Source of the DNA: Saprospiraceae bacterium
GTDB taxonomy: Bacteria; Bacteroidota; Bacteroidia; Chitinophagales; Saprospiraceae
Direction of reading: 5' to 3'
NCBI GenBank assembly: GCA_027486765.1
Contig: JAIXOO010000022.1
Coordinates: 1 to 53,680, forward strand
DNA: 53,680 nucleotides
The notes beneath the pieces were generated by a model that did not search any database, was not told the origin of the DNA, and saw only the letters and a program-made list of their open reading frames with translations. Each line of letters opens with the position of its first letter. The stretch's first letter is position 1. Positions 33,758-42,250 of this stretch are shown piece by piece. A program made the position numbers and the translations under genes.

Positions 33758-34126
33758 ATGCACGGAACCGAAGTTGCTGTTGCCATTAACGCGATTGTGT
33801 GGCCGTTTATCGCCGCCATCGTTTTTTTCTACATGTATTTTAGCCATCGAACCAAAATCCGTTTGGCTTTGATTGAGTCAGGGCGCGATGCCAGCATTTT
33901 TCGGCGCAACGCGGTAAATAAGTTGCGCTCGCTCAAACACGGAGTAGTTGCCTTGATGGCGGGAATTGGTCTTTTGTTTGGAGGCTTTTTTGATGCACTG
34001 GGTATGGAAGATGATGTGGCGTATCTCGCTGGTGTACTGCTGTTTGTAGGCGCTGGATTGGTCATGTTCTACTTTTATATAAGCCGTATGGCAGATGTAC
34101 ACGAACAGGAGTCGGACATTTTGTGA
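33758..34126 (+). CDS. DUF6249-like small membrane protein, 122 aa
   Basis: The N-terminal helix (INAIVWPFIAAIVFFYMYF) is followed by a cytoplasmic stretch RTKIRLALIESGRDASIFRR and two C-terminal helices. The LIExGxDASIF segment is the family hallmark as I know it. In Bacteroidota such proteins are often encoded near ECF sigma factors, and an ECF operon indeed ends convergently 266 bp away. The function is unknown; a role in envelope-stress signalling is only a suggestion. Confidence 0.75.
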   Translation: MHGTEVAVAINAIVWPFIAAIVFFYMYFSHRTKIRLALIESGRDASIFRRNAVNKLRSLKHGVVALMAGIGLLFGGFFDALGMEDDVAYLAGVLLFVGAGLVMFYFYISRMADVHEQESDIL

Positions 34127-34176
34127 AATGGGTTTTAGCCACGAAGACGCAAAGTCACGAAGACCCCACGCCTAGC

Positions 34177-34351
34177 CATTTTGCTCGGAGGACATCAATT
34201 GCCACGTGCTTTAGCGCGTGGATAGGGCTCCTCTTGGATTTGGGCTTTAGCCCTAGTTTGAAAATTAAGCTGGGGCTAAAGCCCAAATCCGAGAGTATTC
34301 CGATAACCCCAGGTTGAAACCTGGGGCAATTGATGTCCTCCGAGCAAAATG
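34177..34351. repeat. Three-hairpin element inside a perfect 27-bp inverted repeat
   Basis: The outer arms CATTTTGCTCGGAGGACATC... (34177-34203) and 34325-34351 are perfect complements over 27 bp. Inside are three hairpins: CCACG...CGTGG (34202-34221), an 18-bp stem GGATTTGGGCTTTAGCCC with its complement (34236-34290), and CCCCAGGTTGAAACCTGGGG (34307-34326). The layout resembles a cloverleaf. A further weaker outer match, TTAGCCACGAAGA at 34135 and its near complement at about 34376-34388, may extend the element. It fills the gap between two convergent genes. Confidence 0.85.
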
Positions 34352-34391
34352 TCCAGTGGTGTAAGAATAAACGCGATTCTTCATGGCTAAC

Positions 34392-34910
34392 TCATTTTTC
34401 CGCTTGTGTAAACAAACCCAGCAATTCCGGTGCATCCTCCAACGAAACGCCTTTCGGGTTGTTGGGTGTTACCCGAACACTATCCCGATCGCGGTAAACC
34501 ACCACGGTTTTTTGCACTATTCTTTCTCTCCATACTAGCTTTTCTTGCAACAAAGTATCCCGTACCTGCACTACCGTGGGCTCAATAACCTTTGGTTCCA
34601 GCCTGCTGATCCAAAACGTGCTCAACACACCCAACAGAATAGCCGCAGCCGCTTGCCAGAGTGGAATTTGTCGTTGCCACCAAATCTGCGGCTTTCCTAT
34701 TTTTTCCTGAACTGCCAACTGCTCCATCAATCGAGCCCGCAACTGAACTGGCGGCTGCACCTCCGCATCCAATGCCTTGATGCCTTGCATGCACTGATGT
34801 AAGTGTTGGTACTCGGTTTGACTCATTTGGGTCAGCACATGTGTTTGCTCAAGGTGGCTTAACGCCGCCCAGTCTCGCTCCATCGCCCAATCTTCAATTT
34901 TCATGTCCAT
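34392..34910 (-). CDS. Putative anti-sigma factor, 172 aa
   Basis: The N-terminal ~85 residues are cytoplasmic and helical (WAALSHLEQTHVLTQMSQTEY). One membrane helix follows (IPLWQAAAAILLGVLSTFWI), then a periplasmic tail with a coiled-coil-like region (VQVRDTLLQEKLVWRERIVQKTVVVYRDRD). No ZAS zinc motif is visible. The topology and its position 3 bp after the ECF sigma gene make an anti-sigma role likely, but the sequence alone does not prove it. Confidence 0.72.
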   Translation of the reverse strand: MDMKIEDWAMERDWAALSHLEQTHVLTQMSQTEYQHLHQCMQGIKALDAEVQPPVQLRARLMEQLAVQEKIGKPQIWWQRQIPLWQAAAAILLGVLSTFWISRLEPKVIEPTVVQVRDTLLQEKLVWRERIVQKTVVVYRDRDSVRVTPNNPKGVSLEDAPELLGLFTQAEK

Positions 34911-34913
34911 ACT

Positions 34914-35471
34914 TCAGTGGGTTTTCCAGGCTTCCAAATGTTGACTAACTTGCTGCAAAGCGTAATGCAGGCGTGATTTGATGGTGCCTTCAGGGCAACC
35001 AATGATTGTGGCGATTTCAGCCACTGATCGCTCTTCCTGGTACCGCAAAATGAAACATTTCCGGTGGTTTGTACTCAATCGATCAATGGCGCTGCGAAGC
35101 TGTTGATCAAAAAGTTGCTGGTCCATTGTTTCAGAAAAATTTTCGAATAAAATTCCCTGATCCATCACCCCAAATTCGCCAGGCTTTTTACGTCGGTATT
35201 CATTTTTACATAAATTGGCCGCCAAGGTGTACAGCCAGGTGCAAAAGTTGCGGGATGGGTCAAAAGACTGGGGCTTTTCAATGATTTTCAGGAAAAGCTC
35301 CTGCGTAAAATCCTCCGCTTTACCAGCATCCTGCCACAACATACGGTAGAAATAGCGATACATTCGGGGTCCGTAGCGATCGTACAAGACCCCGAATGCC
35401 TGTTGTTTGCCCTTGGCCAATTCGCGCATCAGGGCTTCATCACTGTATTGTTCCAGCGCTTTTTTAAACAT
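34914..35471 (-). CDS. ECF-type RNA polymerase sigma factor (first of two)
   Basis: A 185-residue sigma-70-like factor. Region 2 is visible as AFGVLYDRYGPRMYRYFYRML, AEDFTQELFLKIIEKPQSFD and NFCTWLYTLAANLCKNEYRRK; region 4 as LSTNHRKCFILRYQEERSVAEIATIIGCPEGTIKSRLHYAL. It is the middle gene of a three-gene unit: SUMF1-type protein, 6 bp, sigma, 3 bp, putative anti-sigma. The target promoters are unknown. Confidence 0.93.
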   Translation of the reverse strand: MFKKALEQYSDEALMRELAKGKQQAFGVLYDRYGPRMYRYFYRMLWQDAGKAEDFTQELFLKIIEKPQSFDPSRNFCTWLYTLAANLCKNEYRRKKPGEFGVMDQGILFENFSETMDQQLFDQQLRSAIDRLSTNHRKCFILRYQEERSVAEIATIIGCPEGTIKSRLHYALQQVSQHLEAWKTH

Positions 35472-35477
35472 CCGCCA

Positions 35478-37067
35478 CTATTCTTCGATGACTTCCATAA
35501 ATACCCGAAACCCAAGGCTGGGACTGGGCTGGGTATAGGTCTTTTGTAAATTGATGTAGGCCATTTGAGGTGGGTCTTGCCAGCTTCCCCCTTTACAAAT
35601 GCCGTATTCCTGAATCATTTCGGCCACATTACCAGACACACAATATAGCCCAAGGTCATTGGGGAAATAGGAATTGGCCAGCACACTAAAAATGCCTCCA
35701 TCGATATTGTCCCCATCCTGGCTGGGACAATCTTTACAGCGCTCAACCGATTGGTAATTTCCGAGGTAACAACCCTTGGAATTGCGGAAAAATTGGCTGC
35801 CCCAGGGGAATTGATCCCCCTTGCGGCCACCTTCAGCTGCCGTTTCCCACTCGGATTCACTCGGCAAACGGAACAAGACTTTTTTGAATTTTTTCTTTTC
35901 GGTAGAGGTATTGTACACCTGAGTGATCCAGGCACAATAACGTTGGGCTGCTTCGTGGCTGATGTTTTGTACGGGGTTTCCAGGGCCGGAAGGGTTACCA
36001 TTTTTAAAAACTTGATCCAATGGTGTTTTGCGCAGGTGCTCAGGTAGCAATGCTTGCCAATCCACCGGATGAATGCGGCATTGGGCAATTTGATCGAAGT
36101 CTTTGTTTTTCAACAAGTCTTGCAAAAAAAGCTCGTATTGCCCATTGGTTACCTCGGTTTCAGCGGCATACAGTTTGGGGGCTACCACCCGCATGGCCTT
36201 GTCGAGGTTTTTTACCGAAATGGCCGAAACAATTGGTGTCGCGGTTTTTTCGGGCAAAAACAAGGCACTGACCTCTGCTTCCCGCTCAGCGGCCCGGCCT
36301 ACCTGTAAGGCTAGAGTTTGCACCCGATTGGCCTGAGGCAAAGCGCCTTTCGCAGCATAGTACCGGTGCAACAGTACCAGGGCAGGCACATAATTGAGGT
36401 TCAAACGGGCGATCAAAGCGGGATCTTTTTCTGGTTGCAAGGAAAACTCGAGGTAATCCAGGCGAAAGCGTTGTTCAAAATTCTCGCGCAACATCGCAAC
36501 ATTGTCCACATTTTGAAGGCTGTATTTAAGGGCCAGTCCCGTGAGGTACAAACGCGCTTTGTCGGCAAACAAGAGGTTTTTATTGGTCATGACCCCAAAA
36601 TAGATGGGCGTTTTTTGTAGGAAAACCTGATTGCGGGTATCCAAAAACTGTTTCCAAAAATCGCTCAAACTTCCCTCCACTGCAATCCAGTGCAGTTGGT
36701 GATCCCGAATGACCACTTTCCGATACTCCGGGTTTTCCAATAATTGAATACCTAAAACTTTGACGTCGGGACGCACCTTCAAAGCATGTTGCAACAACAA
36801 CGCAGGATAGGTGTCACTTTCTTGCTGGGTAAAAATAAAAGCGTCTTTTTCGACCGACATGAGGGCGTTGTAATTCCAGTTCAACACTCCGGGAGAGTAC
36901 TGGCCACTGGCATACCACTCTTTACAAATGGTTTCAGCCTGGCTTTTATCACCAATCAATTCGGCCTGCCGCAGGCGGTTTTCAAAATCGCCACTGGAGG
37001 CGAAAGTGTTGATGTTGAATAAAAAGAACGTGGCTAAATAAGCCGTGAATAGTTGGCTTTTTGACAT
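35478..37067 (-). CDS. Exported SUMF1/formylglycine-generating-enzyme-domain protein
   Basis: A 529-residue protein with a signal peptide (MSKSQLFTAYLATFFLFNINTFASS). A start four codons earlier is possible, but the ATG at 37067 gives a cleaner signal peptide. Residues ~25-270 contain degenerate helical repeats. The C-terminal ~240 residues are a SUMF1 domain: YAAETEVTNGQYELFLQD, PVQNISHEAAQRYCAW, FRLPSESEWETAAEGG, LYCVSGNVAEMI and GGSWQDPPQ. Enzymatic activity of such bacterial domains is uncertain, and many act as binding folds. It is the first gene of the operon with the ECF sigma factor, so it could be a sensor component or a target. Confidence 0.87.
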   Translation of the reverse strand: MSKSQLFTAYLATFFLFNINTFASSGDFENRLRQAELIGDKSQAETICKEWYASGQYSPGVLNWNYNALMSVEKDAFIFTQQESDTYPALLLQHALKVRPDVKVLGIQLLENPEYRKVVIRDHQLHWIAVEGSLSDFWKQFLDTRNQVFLQKTPIYFGVMTNKNLLFADKARLYLTGLALKYSLQNVDNVAMLRENFEQRFRLDYLEFSLQPEKDPALIARLNLNYVPALVLLHRYYAAKGALPQANRVQTLALQVGRAAEREAEVSALFLPEKTATPIVSAISVKNLDKAMRVVAPKLYAAETEVTNGQYELFLQDLLKNKDFDQIAQCRIHPVDWQALLPEHLRKTPLDQVFKNGNPSGPGNPVQNISHEAAQRYCAWITQVYNTSTEKKKFKKVLFRLPSESEWETAAEGGRKGDQFPWGSQFFRNSKGCYLGNYQSVERCKDCPSQDGDNIDGGIFSVLANSYFPNDLGLYCVSGNVAEMIQEYGICKGGSWQDPPQMAYINLQKTYTQPSPSLGFRVFMEVIEE

Positions 37068-37164
37068 GATTCGGTACATGGATAACGAGATTTACCGGGT
37101 TTACACGGCAAAAGTTGAAACGTTCAAAGTTTATGGGGAAATCTTTGACCCCAATCACAAATCC

Positions 37165-38772
37165 TCAGCGCACCAGCGTAACCCCCCCATACCGCACATG
37201 TTCCCGCCCATCCGCCAGAATGAGCGTGGCCACATAGGTATACAAGCCCTCGGGCGCGGGATTGGAGCGGGCAGAACCGTCCCAAAACGCAGCCTCATCC
37301 CCCGGTGGCACATCGCGGGCAGACCAGACCAAACCACCCCAACGGTCAAAAACATGAAAGGAGGCAATCCGTTGGAGTTCTTCGCCGCCATAAAAGCCAA
37401 AGCGGTCGTTTTTGCCATCGTCGTTGGGACTAAAGCCCGTGGGGAAGAATATTTTGTAAAAATCAAGGCGGAGCAGCACCGTGCTGTCACAACCGATCGT
37501 CGATTTGAGGGTAGAGAGAAATTGACCGGGTGAGCCATAGAGCCGACTGCCAACTTTGAATTGTTCCCCCTCCAAAATCCGCGCCTGAACGGTATCCATC
37601 AAATCGTCTTCAACGCTCAAACTCAGGCGTACAATGCTGTCACAATTGTGAATCGTTTTGAGGGTGTCGATGTATTCCCCCGCAGTACGGAGCAAGCTTT
37701 GGTTAAAATTGTAGCTGGTTCCCGGACAGATTTTTTCGGCAATAAAATTTTCAGAACGGGGAAACAAATGCACATAAGGTACCGTAACCCGGCAACCTTC
37801 ATCGTCGCTGATGCGCACCTGATATCGCCCCTCGCCAGTTTTGACCAAGAGGTTGGCTTTGGTTTCTCCGACCAGGGCTACTCCTTCTTTGTACCATTGG
37901 TAACTGGAGCCTTCTACCACAGGGACTTCGAGGTAAAATTGATCATTGGTGCAAGGAAACCCTTTGGCGCTGATGCGGTAATCGAAATTTCGCTGTTCGT
38001 CGAGCACCAAATTGTCAAAGAAATAATAAGGGTCGGTGGCCGGAGCGGAAACTGCGCAGTCGGGCCCAATGGCGATGGCATGAATATTCTGCTGAGGAGT
38101 GACGTTGATTTCATATTGGATCCACTGATTGACCCCCTGAATGAATACCCGGCCCAGTTCCACCCAACCAGGACCGTTGAGCGGACAGCCATGAGCCGTA
38201 TTGCCTTTGCCGAAAGGGAGCACCACACAATCGGGAGCGCCATAAAAAACAATATTGGTCGCGGGCGATTGACTTGCAACCGTGAAGCCTACCCAAAATT
38301 TAAATTTGTAAGCGGTTTGGGCTTTTAAAGGCCCCAACAGGCACGCACCGGTGTATTCTTTCCAGTTCGGATCGTCCATTTGTTGGTTGAACCGGCCATT
38401 GCGAAACCCCACCACGGCGTCGCCATCGGGAAAGGGGAGCGGAACGGGCAAATTGTCCCAACCCATCCAACCACAGGTGTGCAAATAATCGGTGGTGGCT
38501 TCGGAAGCTTGGATCCAGGTTTCCGCACAATTGAGTTGGCTGCGGTTTTGGGGACAGCAGTTGAATGCTTCAAAAGAGGGATTGGGAATCAGGGACTTGG
38601 GTTGAATGATTGCACACGCACAATCGGGATCGTTGAGGTCAATGAGCCCGTCGCGGTCATCGTCGCGGCCATTGTCACATATTTCATCTACCGATTGACC
38701 AAAACAGCTCATCGGTAGATGAAATATCCCCAGGCAAAAGATCAAAATGAAAGAATAAGGCAATTTTCTCAT
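37165..38772 (-). CDS. Secreted T9SS protein with gliding-motility-associated C-terminal domain
   Basis: A 535-residue exported protein; the ATG at 38772 gives a good signal peptide (MRKLPYSFILIFCLGIFHL...). Early residues contain a Ca-binding-like stretch NGRDDDRDGLIDLNDPDC. The middle is a carbohydrate-binding-like jelly roll (residues ~55-250), followed by Ig-like parts (SYQWYKEGVALVGE). The last ~90 residues are the type B sorting domain for type IX secretion: FFPTGFSPNDDGKNDRFGF, FHVFDRWGGLVW and APEGLYTYVATLILADG. It should be exported across the outer membrane and attached or released. It lies upstream of the SUMF1-sigma operon on the same strand, separated by 97 bp. Confidence 0.9.
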   Translation of the reverse strand: MRKLPYSFILIFCLGIFHLPMSCFGQSVDEICDNGRDDDRDGLIDLNDPDCACAIIQPKSLIPNPSFEAFNCCPQNRSQLNCAETWIQASEATTDYLHTCGWMGWDNLPVPLPFPDGDAVVGFRNGRFNQQMDDPNWKEYTGACLLGPLKAQTAYKFKFWVGFTVASQSPATNIVFYGAPDCVVLPFGKGNTAHGCPLNGPGWVELGRVFIQGVNQWIQYEINVTPQQNIHAIAIGPDCAVSAPATDPYYFFDNLVLDEQRNFDYRISAKGFPCTNDQFYLEVPVVEGSSYQWYKEGVALVGETKANLLVKTGEGRYQVRISDDEGCRVTVPYVHLFPRSENFIAEKICPGTSYNFNQSLLRTAGEYIDTLKTIHNCDSIVRLSLSVEDDLMDTVQARILEGEQFKVGSRLYGSPGQFLSTLKSTIGCDSTVLLRLDFYKIFFPTGFSPNDDGKNDRFGFYGGEELQRIASFHVFDRWGGLVWSARDVPPGDEAAFWDGSARSNPAPEGLYTYVATLILADGREHVRYGGVTLVR

Positions 38773-38847
38773 GGCAATCACTGGTTTCCTCACGCGGTCA
38801 TACCTAACCAAGGTACAACAAAACCAGCAATAACGTTGCCTGTTGTT

Positions 38848-40644
38848 CTACTTCCGCTTTGCGGTAAACTTCCCATTGGGCTGATCAAAAGTAGCCGTGA
38901 CAATCTTCCCATTCTCCTCAGCAAAAACGAGTTGATATCCCTTGGCAATTTTTAGATCAAACCTAAGCGGCGCGACAGGCACCAGTTCATAGTCGGTTTG
39001 TCCAGGCACATTGACAAATAAGACGTCACCCTTTAGGAAACATTTTACCGTAGCGCCCATTAAATCGTAATCCCCCACAAATTTTTGCAGGTCATTTTGG
39101 GTGGTTTTTAAGGCTTCGTTGAAACGTTCGAAGCGCAGGGGCTTCACGCCACCTTGAAGTTCAATTTCCAACGCTTCAATGTCCCCGCGCAAGTTGCTGA
39201 GCACGTTGAAATTCACATTGACCGCCCCTTCGCTCAGAGAAAATACGTCGTAGTGATAATGGCTGACTTTGGCCTCTAGTTCATTGAATTTCCCTGCCAG
39301 GGTATCCCCGCTGGCTTTGATTTCAAATACTCCGTAAGCCTCATTTTTGTATTTGCCGATGTAATCACTGATGGGATGGCTTGGTTTGGTACCTTTCTTA
39401 CGGTTGTCGACCACTTTTTGAGCCGCTTCTTCGCCAGCTTTTAAGGCTTTTTTGAGGGCGCTCAGTTGTTTGTCGCTCCAATCCACCGTCGCCAAACCGA
39501 GCAACTTATCGGCTACATAGTTGCGTACAACTCCGGGCAGACCAGTCCCGTTCATGTTGGTCAATACAATGATACCCAGTGAATCACGCGGATACAGCGC
39601 TACATTGGCCGAAAAACCATCGATGTTGCCCCCGTGTTCGTGTCGTAGGTGTCCTCGATAATCGGTGATGAACCAGCCCATACCGTATAAATTGTGGAAA
39701 GTGTAATAACTGGAATCCAACTCAGTAGAGACAATGCTGCGCGGTTTGAACAGTTCTTTGTGCAGTTCTGGCGACAATAGGGTTTGCCCTTCGTATTGGC
39801 CCTGACGGAGCAACATGGTCACCCATTTGGCCATCTCATTCGGAGTGGAATTGATGGAACCGGCCGGGCCCATGGCGTCGATGTTGCGGAACTCCAGTTT
39901 TTTAACGGGACCCATGGGTTTGTCTTCCCAGCCATAGGGTAGGGCATAGTCGGCGCTTTTTTGCATGTCGATTACCGAAAAATTGCTTGCTTTCATACCC
40001 AGAGGATCCAATATTCTGGCTTTGGTGTAGGCTTCCCAGGTTTGACCGGATAGTTTTTCGACCAGATAACCCGCAGTCATGAACATGAAATTGTTGTATT
40101 GCCACTGTTGCCGAAAACTCACCGTGGGTTCAAACAAAGGAATGGCTTGATACAATGCCTCCCGGTTGCGTGCTGAGCCATACCAGGCAAAATCATGGCG
40201 CGGCAGCCCTGAAACATGGCTGAGCATGTCTATAGGCGTCAATTTTTCACCCGCGTATTCATCGTGGAGTTTGAAGTCGGGCAGGTAAGTTTTCAGCGGT
40301 AAGCCCAAATTCAATTTCCCATCCTGCGACAATTGGCATACCCCAAAGGAGGTGAAGGCTTTGGTGCAGGAGCCGATGGCAAACTGCGTATTGGCGGAAA
40401 CGGGTGTTTTTTGATCCACATCTTTATAGCCGAAGCCCTTAGCGTAAATCACTTTGCCATTGCGCACCACGGCCAGGCCTATTCCAGGTACCTGCCAGTC
40501 GGTTCGGGCTTTTTCAATGTAGCTTTCAATGTCTTTAAAAGGATCTGCAACGACTGCTGTTTTTGCTTTTTTTTGTGCAAATAAAGCCGAGGGTACAAGG
40601 GCTGTAAAGGAGAATAGGAGGAGAATAAAGTGTAGGTTTTTCAT
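38848..40644 (-). CDS. Exported serine hydrolase (class C beta-lactamase/esterase type) with C-terminal DUF3471
   Basis: A 598-residue protein with a signal peptide (MKNLHFILLLFSFTALVPSALFAQ). The start at 40644 is preferred over in-frame ATGs 9 and 24 nt upstream because it gives a normal leader. The beta-lactamase-fold motifs are S92-x-x-K95 in AIGSCTKAFTSF, YNN in WQYNNFMFM and HEHGGNIDGFSA as the KTG-like box. Residues ~400-598 form a beta-rich DUF3471 tail. Such proteins are usually peptidases or esterases, not antibiotic-resistance enzymes. It is divergent from the LVIVD lipoprotein gene. Confidence 0.9.
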   Translation of the reverse strand: MKNLHFILLLFSFTALVPSALFAQKKAKTAVVADPFKDIESYIEKARTDWQVPGIGLAVVRNGKVIYAKGFGYKDVDQKTPVSANTQFAIGSCTKAFTSFGVCQLSQDGKLNLGLPLKTYLPDFKLHDEYAGEKLTPIDMLSHVSGLPRHDFAWYGSARNREALYQAIPLFEPTVSFRQQWQYNNFMFMTAGYLVEKLSGQTWEAYTKARILDPLGMKASNFSVIDMQKSADYALPYGWEDKPMGPVKKLEFRNIDAMGPAGSINSTPNEMAKWVTMLLRQGQYEGQTLLSPELHKELFKPRSIVSTELDSSYYTFHNLYGMGWFITDYRGHLRHEHGGNIDGFSANVALYPRDSLGIIVLTNMNGTGLPGVVRNYVADKLLGLATVDWSDKQLSALKKALKAGEEAAQKVVDNRKKGTKPSHPISDYIGKYKNEAYGVFEIKASGDTLAGKFNELEAKVSHYHYDVFSLSEGAVNVNFNVLSNLRGDIEALEIELQGGVKPLRFERFNEALKTTQNDLQKFVGDYDLMGATVKCFLKGDVLFVNVPGQTDYELVPVAPLRFDLKIAKGYQLVFAEENGKIVTATFDQPNGKFTAKRK

Positions 40645-40789
40645 AAAATGCATTTTAGTAATGGGCAAATAAGTGATAAATAAACGGATTGACGCAAAAA
40701 AATCTACAATTTACCAACCTCTTTCTACGAAGGCCCGTCTTCCGAATTTAAAGTAGCTGCTTTTTATTTCTAATTCCTGATAACTCTTT

Positions 40790-40828
40790 GGTTTTGGATT
40801 TCAAATGAACCACCCGAAATCCAAAACC
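40790..40828. repeat. Inverted repeat in the leader of the LVIVD lipoprotein gene
   Basis: GGTTTTGGATTTC (40790-40802) and its exact complement GAAATCCAAAACC (40816-40828) are 13 bp apart and end 16 bp before the ATG at 40845. In RNA the hairpin would sit in the ribosome-loading region. It may be a regulatory hairpin or another dispersed palindrome. The rest of the 200-bp divergent gap shows no clear promoter. Confidence 0.7.
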
Positions 40829-40844
40829 GAGCAAAAAACCTGAC

Positions 40845-42143
40845 ATGATGCTACGTAAACATTTTCTCACTGGACTATTGGGGCTGCTGCTAACGACAGT
40901 ACTGACCAGTTGTTTGAAGGATTCCTGTGAAACCTCTACGACCTACGTTCGTTATGATCCGCAATACATCAATGGTAAGGAGCTGCGCAAAAATATTTTG
41001 CCCGAAGCACCCAGACCGATCAAAAATGCAGGAAAAATATACGTCTACGAAGGCTATCTGATCATCAATGAACCCGAAGAAGGCCTGCACATTGTAGACA
41101 ATCGCAATCCCAAAGCACCTGTCCCCGTGTCATTCGTGCCCATTCCTGGCAACATCGACATGGCGGTGCGGAACAATATCCTCTATGCCGACAGTTGGGT
41201 AGATTTGGTCATGATCAACATTGAAGATCCCGCAAACCCAAAATTTGCAGGCAGGGTAGAGGATGCATTTCCTAATTATGGCATCGATCCAGAAAAAGGT
41301 TATTTGGTGACCTACAAAGAAACCGAAACCACCGAAAGTATTCCTTCTTGTGACCAAGGTGGCATTGTTTTTTTTCGGGGTGGAGAAATGTGGTTGCAGG
41401 CTGATGCGGCAATCAGAACCTTTGCCAACAGCTCATCTAGCGGCTCTAAAGTAGGCGCGCCAGGCGGAACTACGGTAGGTATTGGAGGTTCAACGGCAAG
41501 ATTCACCATCACCGAGAACCATTTGTACACCGTAGATCGTTCTAACTTGAGAGTGTTCAGCTTACTGAATGCAACGGCACCCAAAATGGCCAGTAATGTG
41601 GGCATCGGTTGGGACATTGAAACCATCTTTCCATACGATGACAAACTCTTTATTGGTGGCATGAATGGCATGCAAATATTTGATGCAACTGACCCCGAAG
41701 CGCCCAAATTTTTGGCCAACTTCCAACACGCCAGAGCTTGTGACCCCGTAGTGGCTCAAGGCAACCGGGCGTATGTCACCTTGCGCGAAGGCACCGTTTG
41801 TCAGGGTTTCAACAACCAGTTGGATGTATTGGACATCACGGAGATCACCCAACCCAAGTTGATCAAAACCTATCCTCTGCACAAACCCATTGGTTTGTCC
41901 ATCACGGGTGATGTGCTGATGATTTGTGAAAGTGACCAAGGCCTGAAGGTGTTTGATGCCAAAGACGATTTGGCGATAGACAAAAATCAATTGGCTCACT
42001 TGGACGACTTTGATGCCTTCGATGTCATCGCACTGGAGAAAGAAGGTCTGGCAATCATCACTGGGAAAAACGGGATTTATCAGTACGATTATTCCAATCC
42101 TAAGAAACTGGTGCGATTGAGCGTATTGAAAGTTTCAAACTGA
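40845..42143 (+). CDS. LVIVD-repeat lipoprotein
   Basis: A 432-residue exported lipoprotein with lipobox LTSC. LVIVD repeats form a beta-propeller on the cell surface or in the periplasm: EGLHIVDNRNPKAP, DLVMINIEDPANPKF, GMQIFDATDPEAPKF, NQLDVLDITEITQPKL and GLKVFDAKDDLAID. The function is unknown. It is followed by a small hairpin and an outer-membrane protein gene in the same direction, so the genes from 40845 to 45052 could be partly cotranscribed. Confidence 0.9.
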   Translation: MMLRKHFLTGLLGLLLTTVLTSCLKDSCETSTTYVRYDPQYINGKELRKNILPEAPRPIKNAGKIYVYEGYLIINEPEEGLHIVDNRNPKAPVPVSFVPIPGNIDMAVRNNILYADSWVDLVMINIEDPANPKFAGRVEDAFPNYGIDPEKGYLVTYKETETTESIPSCDQGGIVFFRGGEMWLQADAAIRTFANSSSSGSKVGAPGGTTVGIGGSTARFTITENHLYTVDRSNLRVFSLLNATAPKMASNVGIGWDIETIFPYDDKLFIGGMNGMQIFDATDPEAPKFLANFQHARACDPVVAQGNRAYVTLREGTVCQGFNNQLDVLDITEITQPKLIKTYPLHKPIGLSITGDVLMICESDQGLKVFDAKDDLAIDKNQLAHLDDFDAFDVIALEKEGLAIITGKNGIYQYDYSNPKKLVRLSVLKVSN

Positions 42144-42171
42144 TACGCATATCGATTGAAAATAAGATTTG

Positions 42172-42228
42172 ATCTTTGCTCAGAACTCCTCGGAAGTGGA
42201 GAACTTTCGGAGAGTTCTGAGCAAAGAT
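42172..42228. repeat. Palindrome between LVIVD and outer-membrane protein genes
   Basis: ATCTTTGCTCAGAACTC (42172-42188) pairs perfectly with 42212-42228 over 17 bp. The loop contains CTCGGAAGTGGAGAACTTTCGGAG, a word that looks like a smaller, imperfect palindrome. It begins 29 bp after a stop codon. Confidence 0.8.
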
Positions 42229-42250
42229 TATCGCGTTGGAGCCAAAAACA

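Noticed and set aside
38848-40644. Antibiotic-resistance beta-lactamase
   Set aside because: The protein has the class C fold motifs but also a DUF3471 tail and a length typical of esterases/peptidases of this fold; resistance cannot be claimed.
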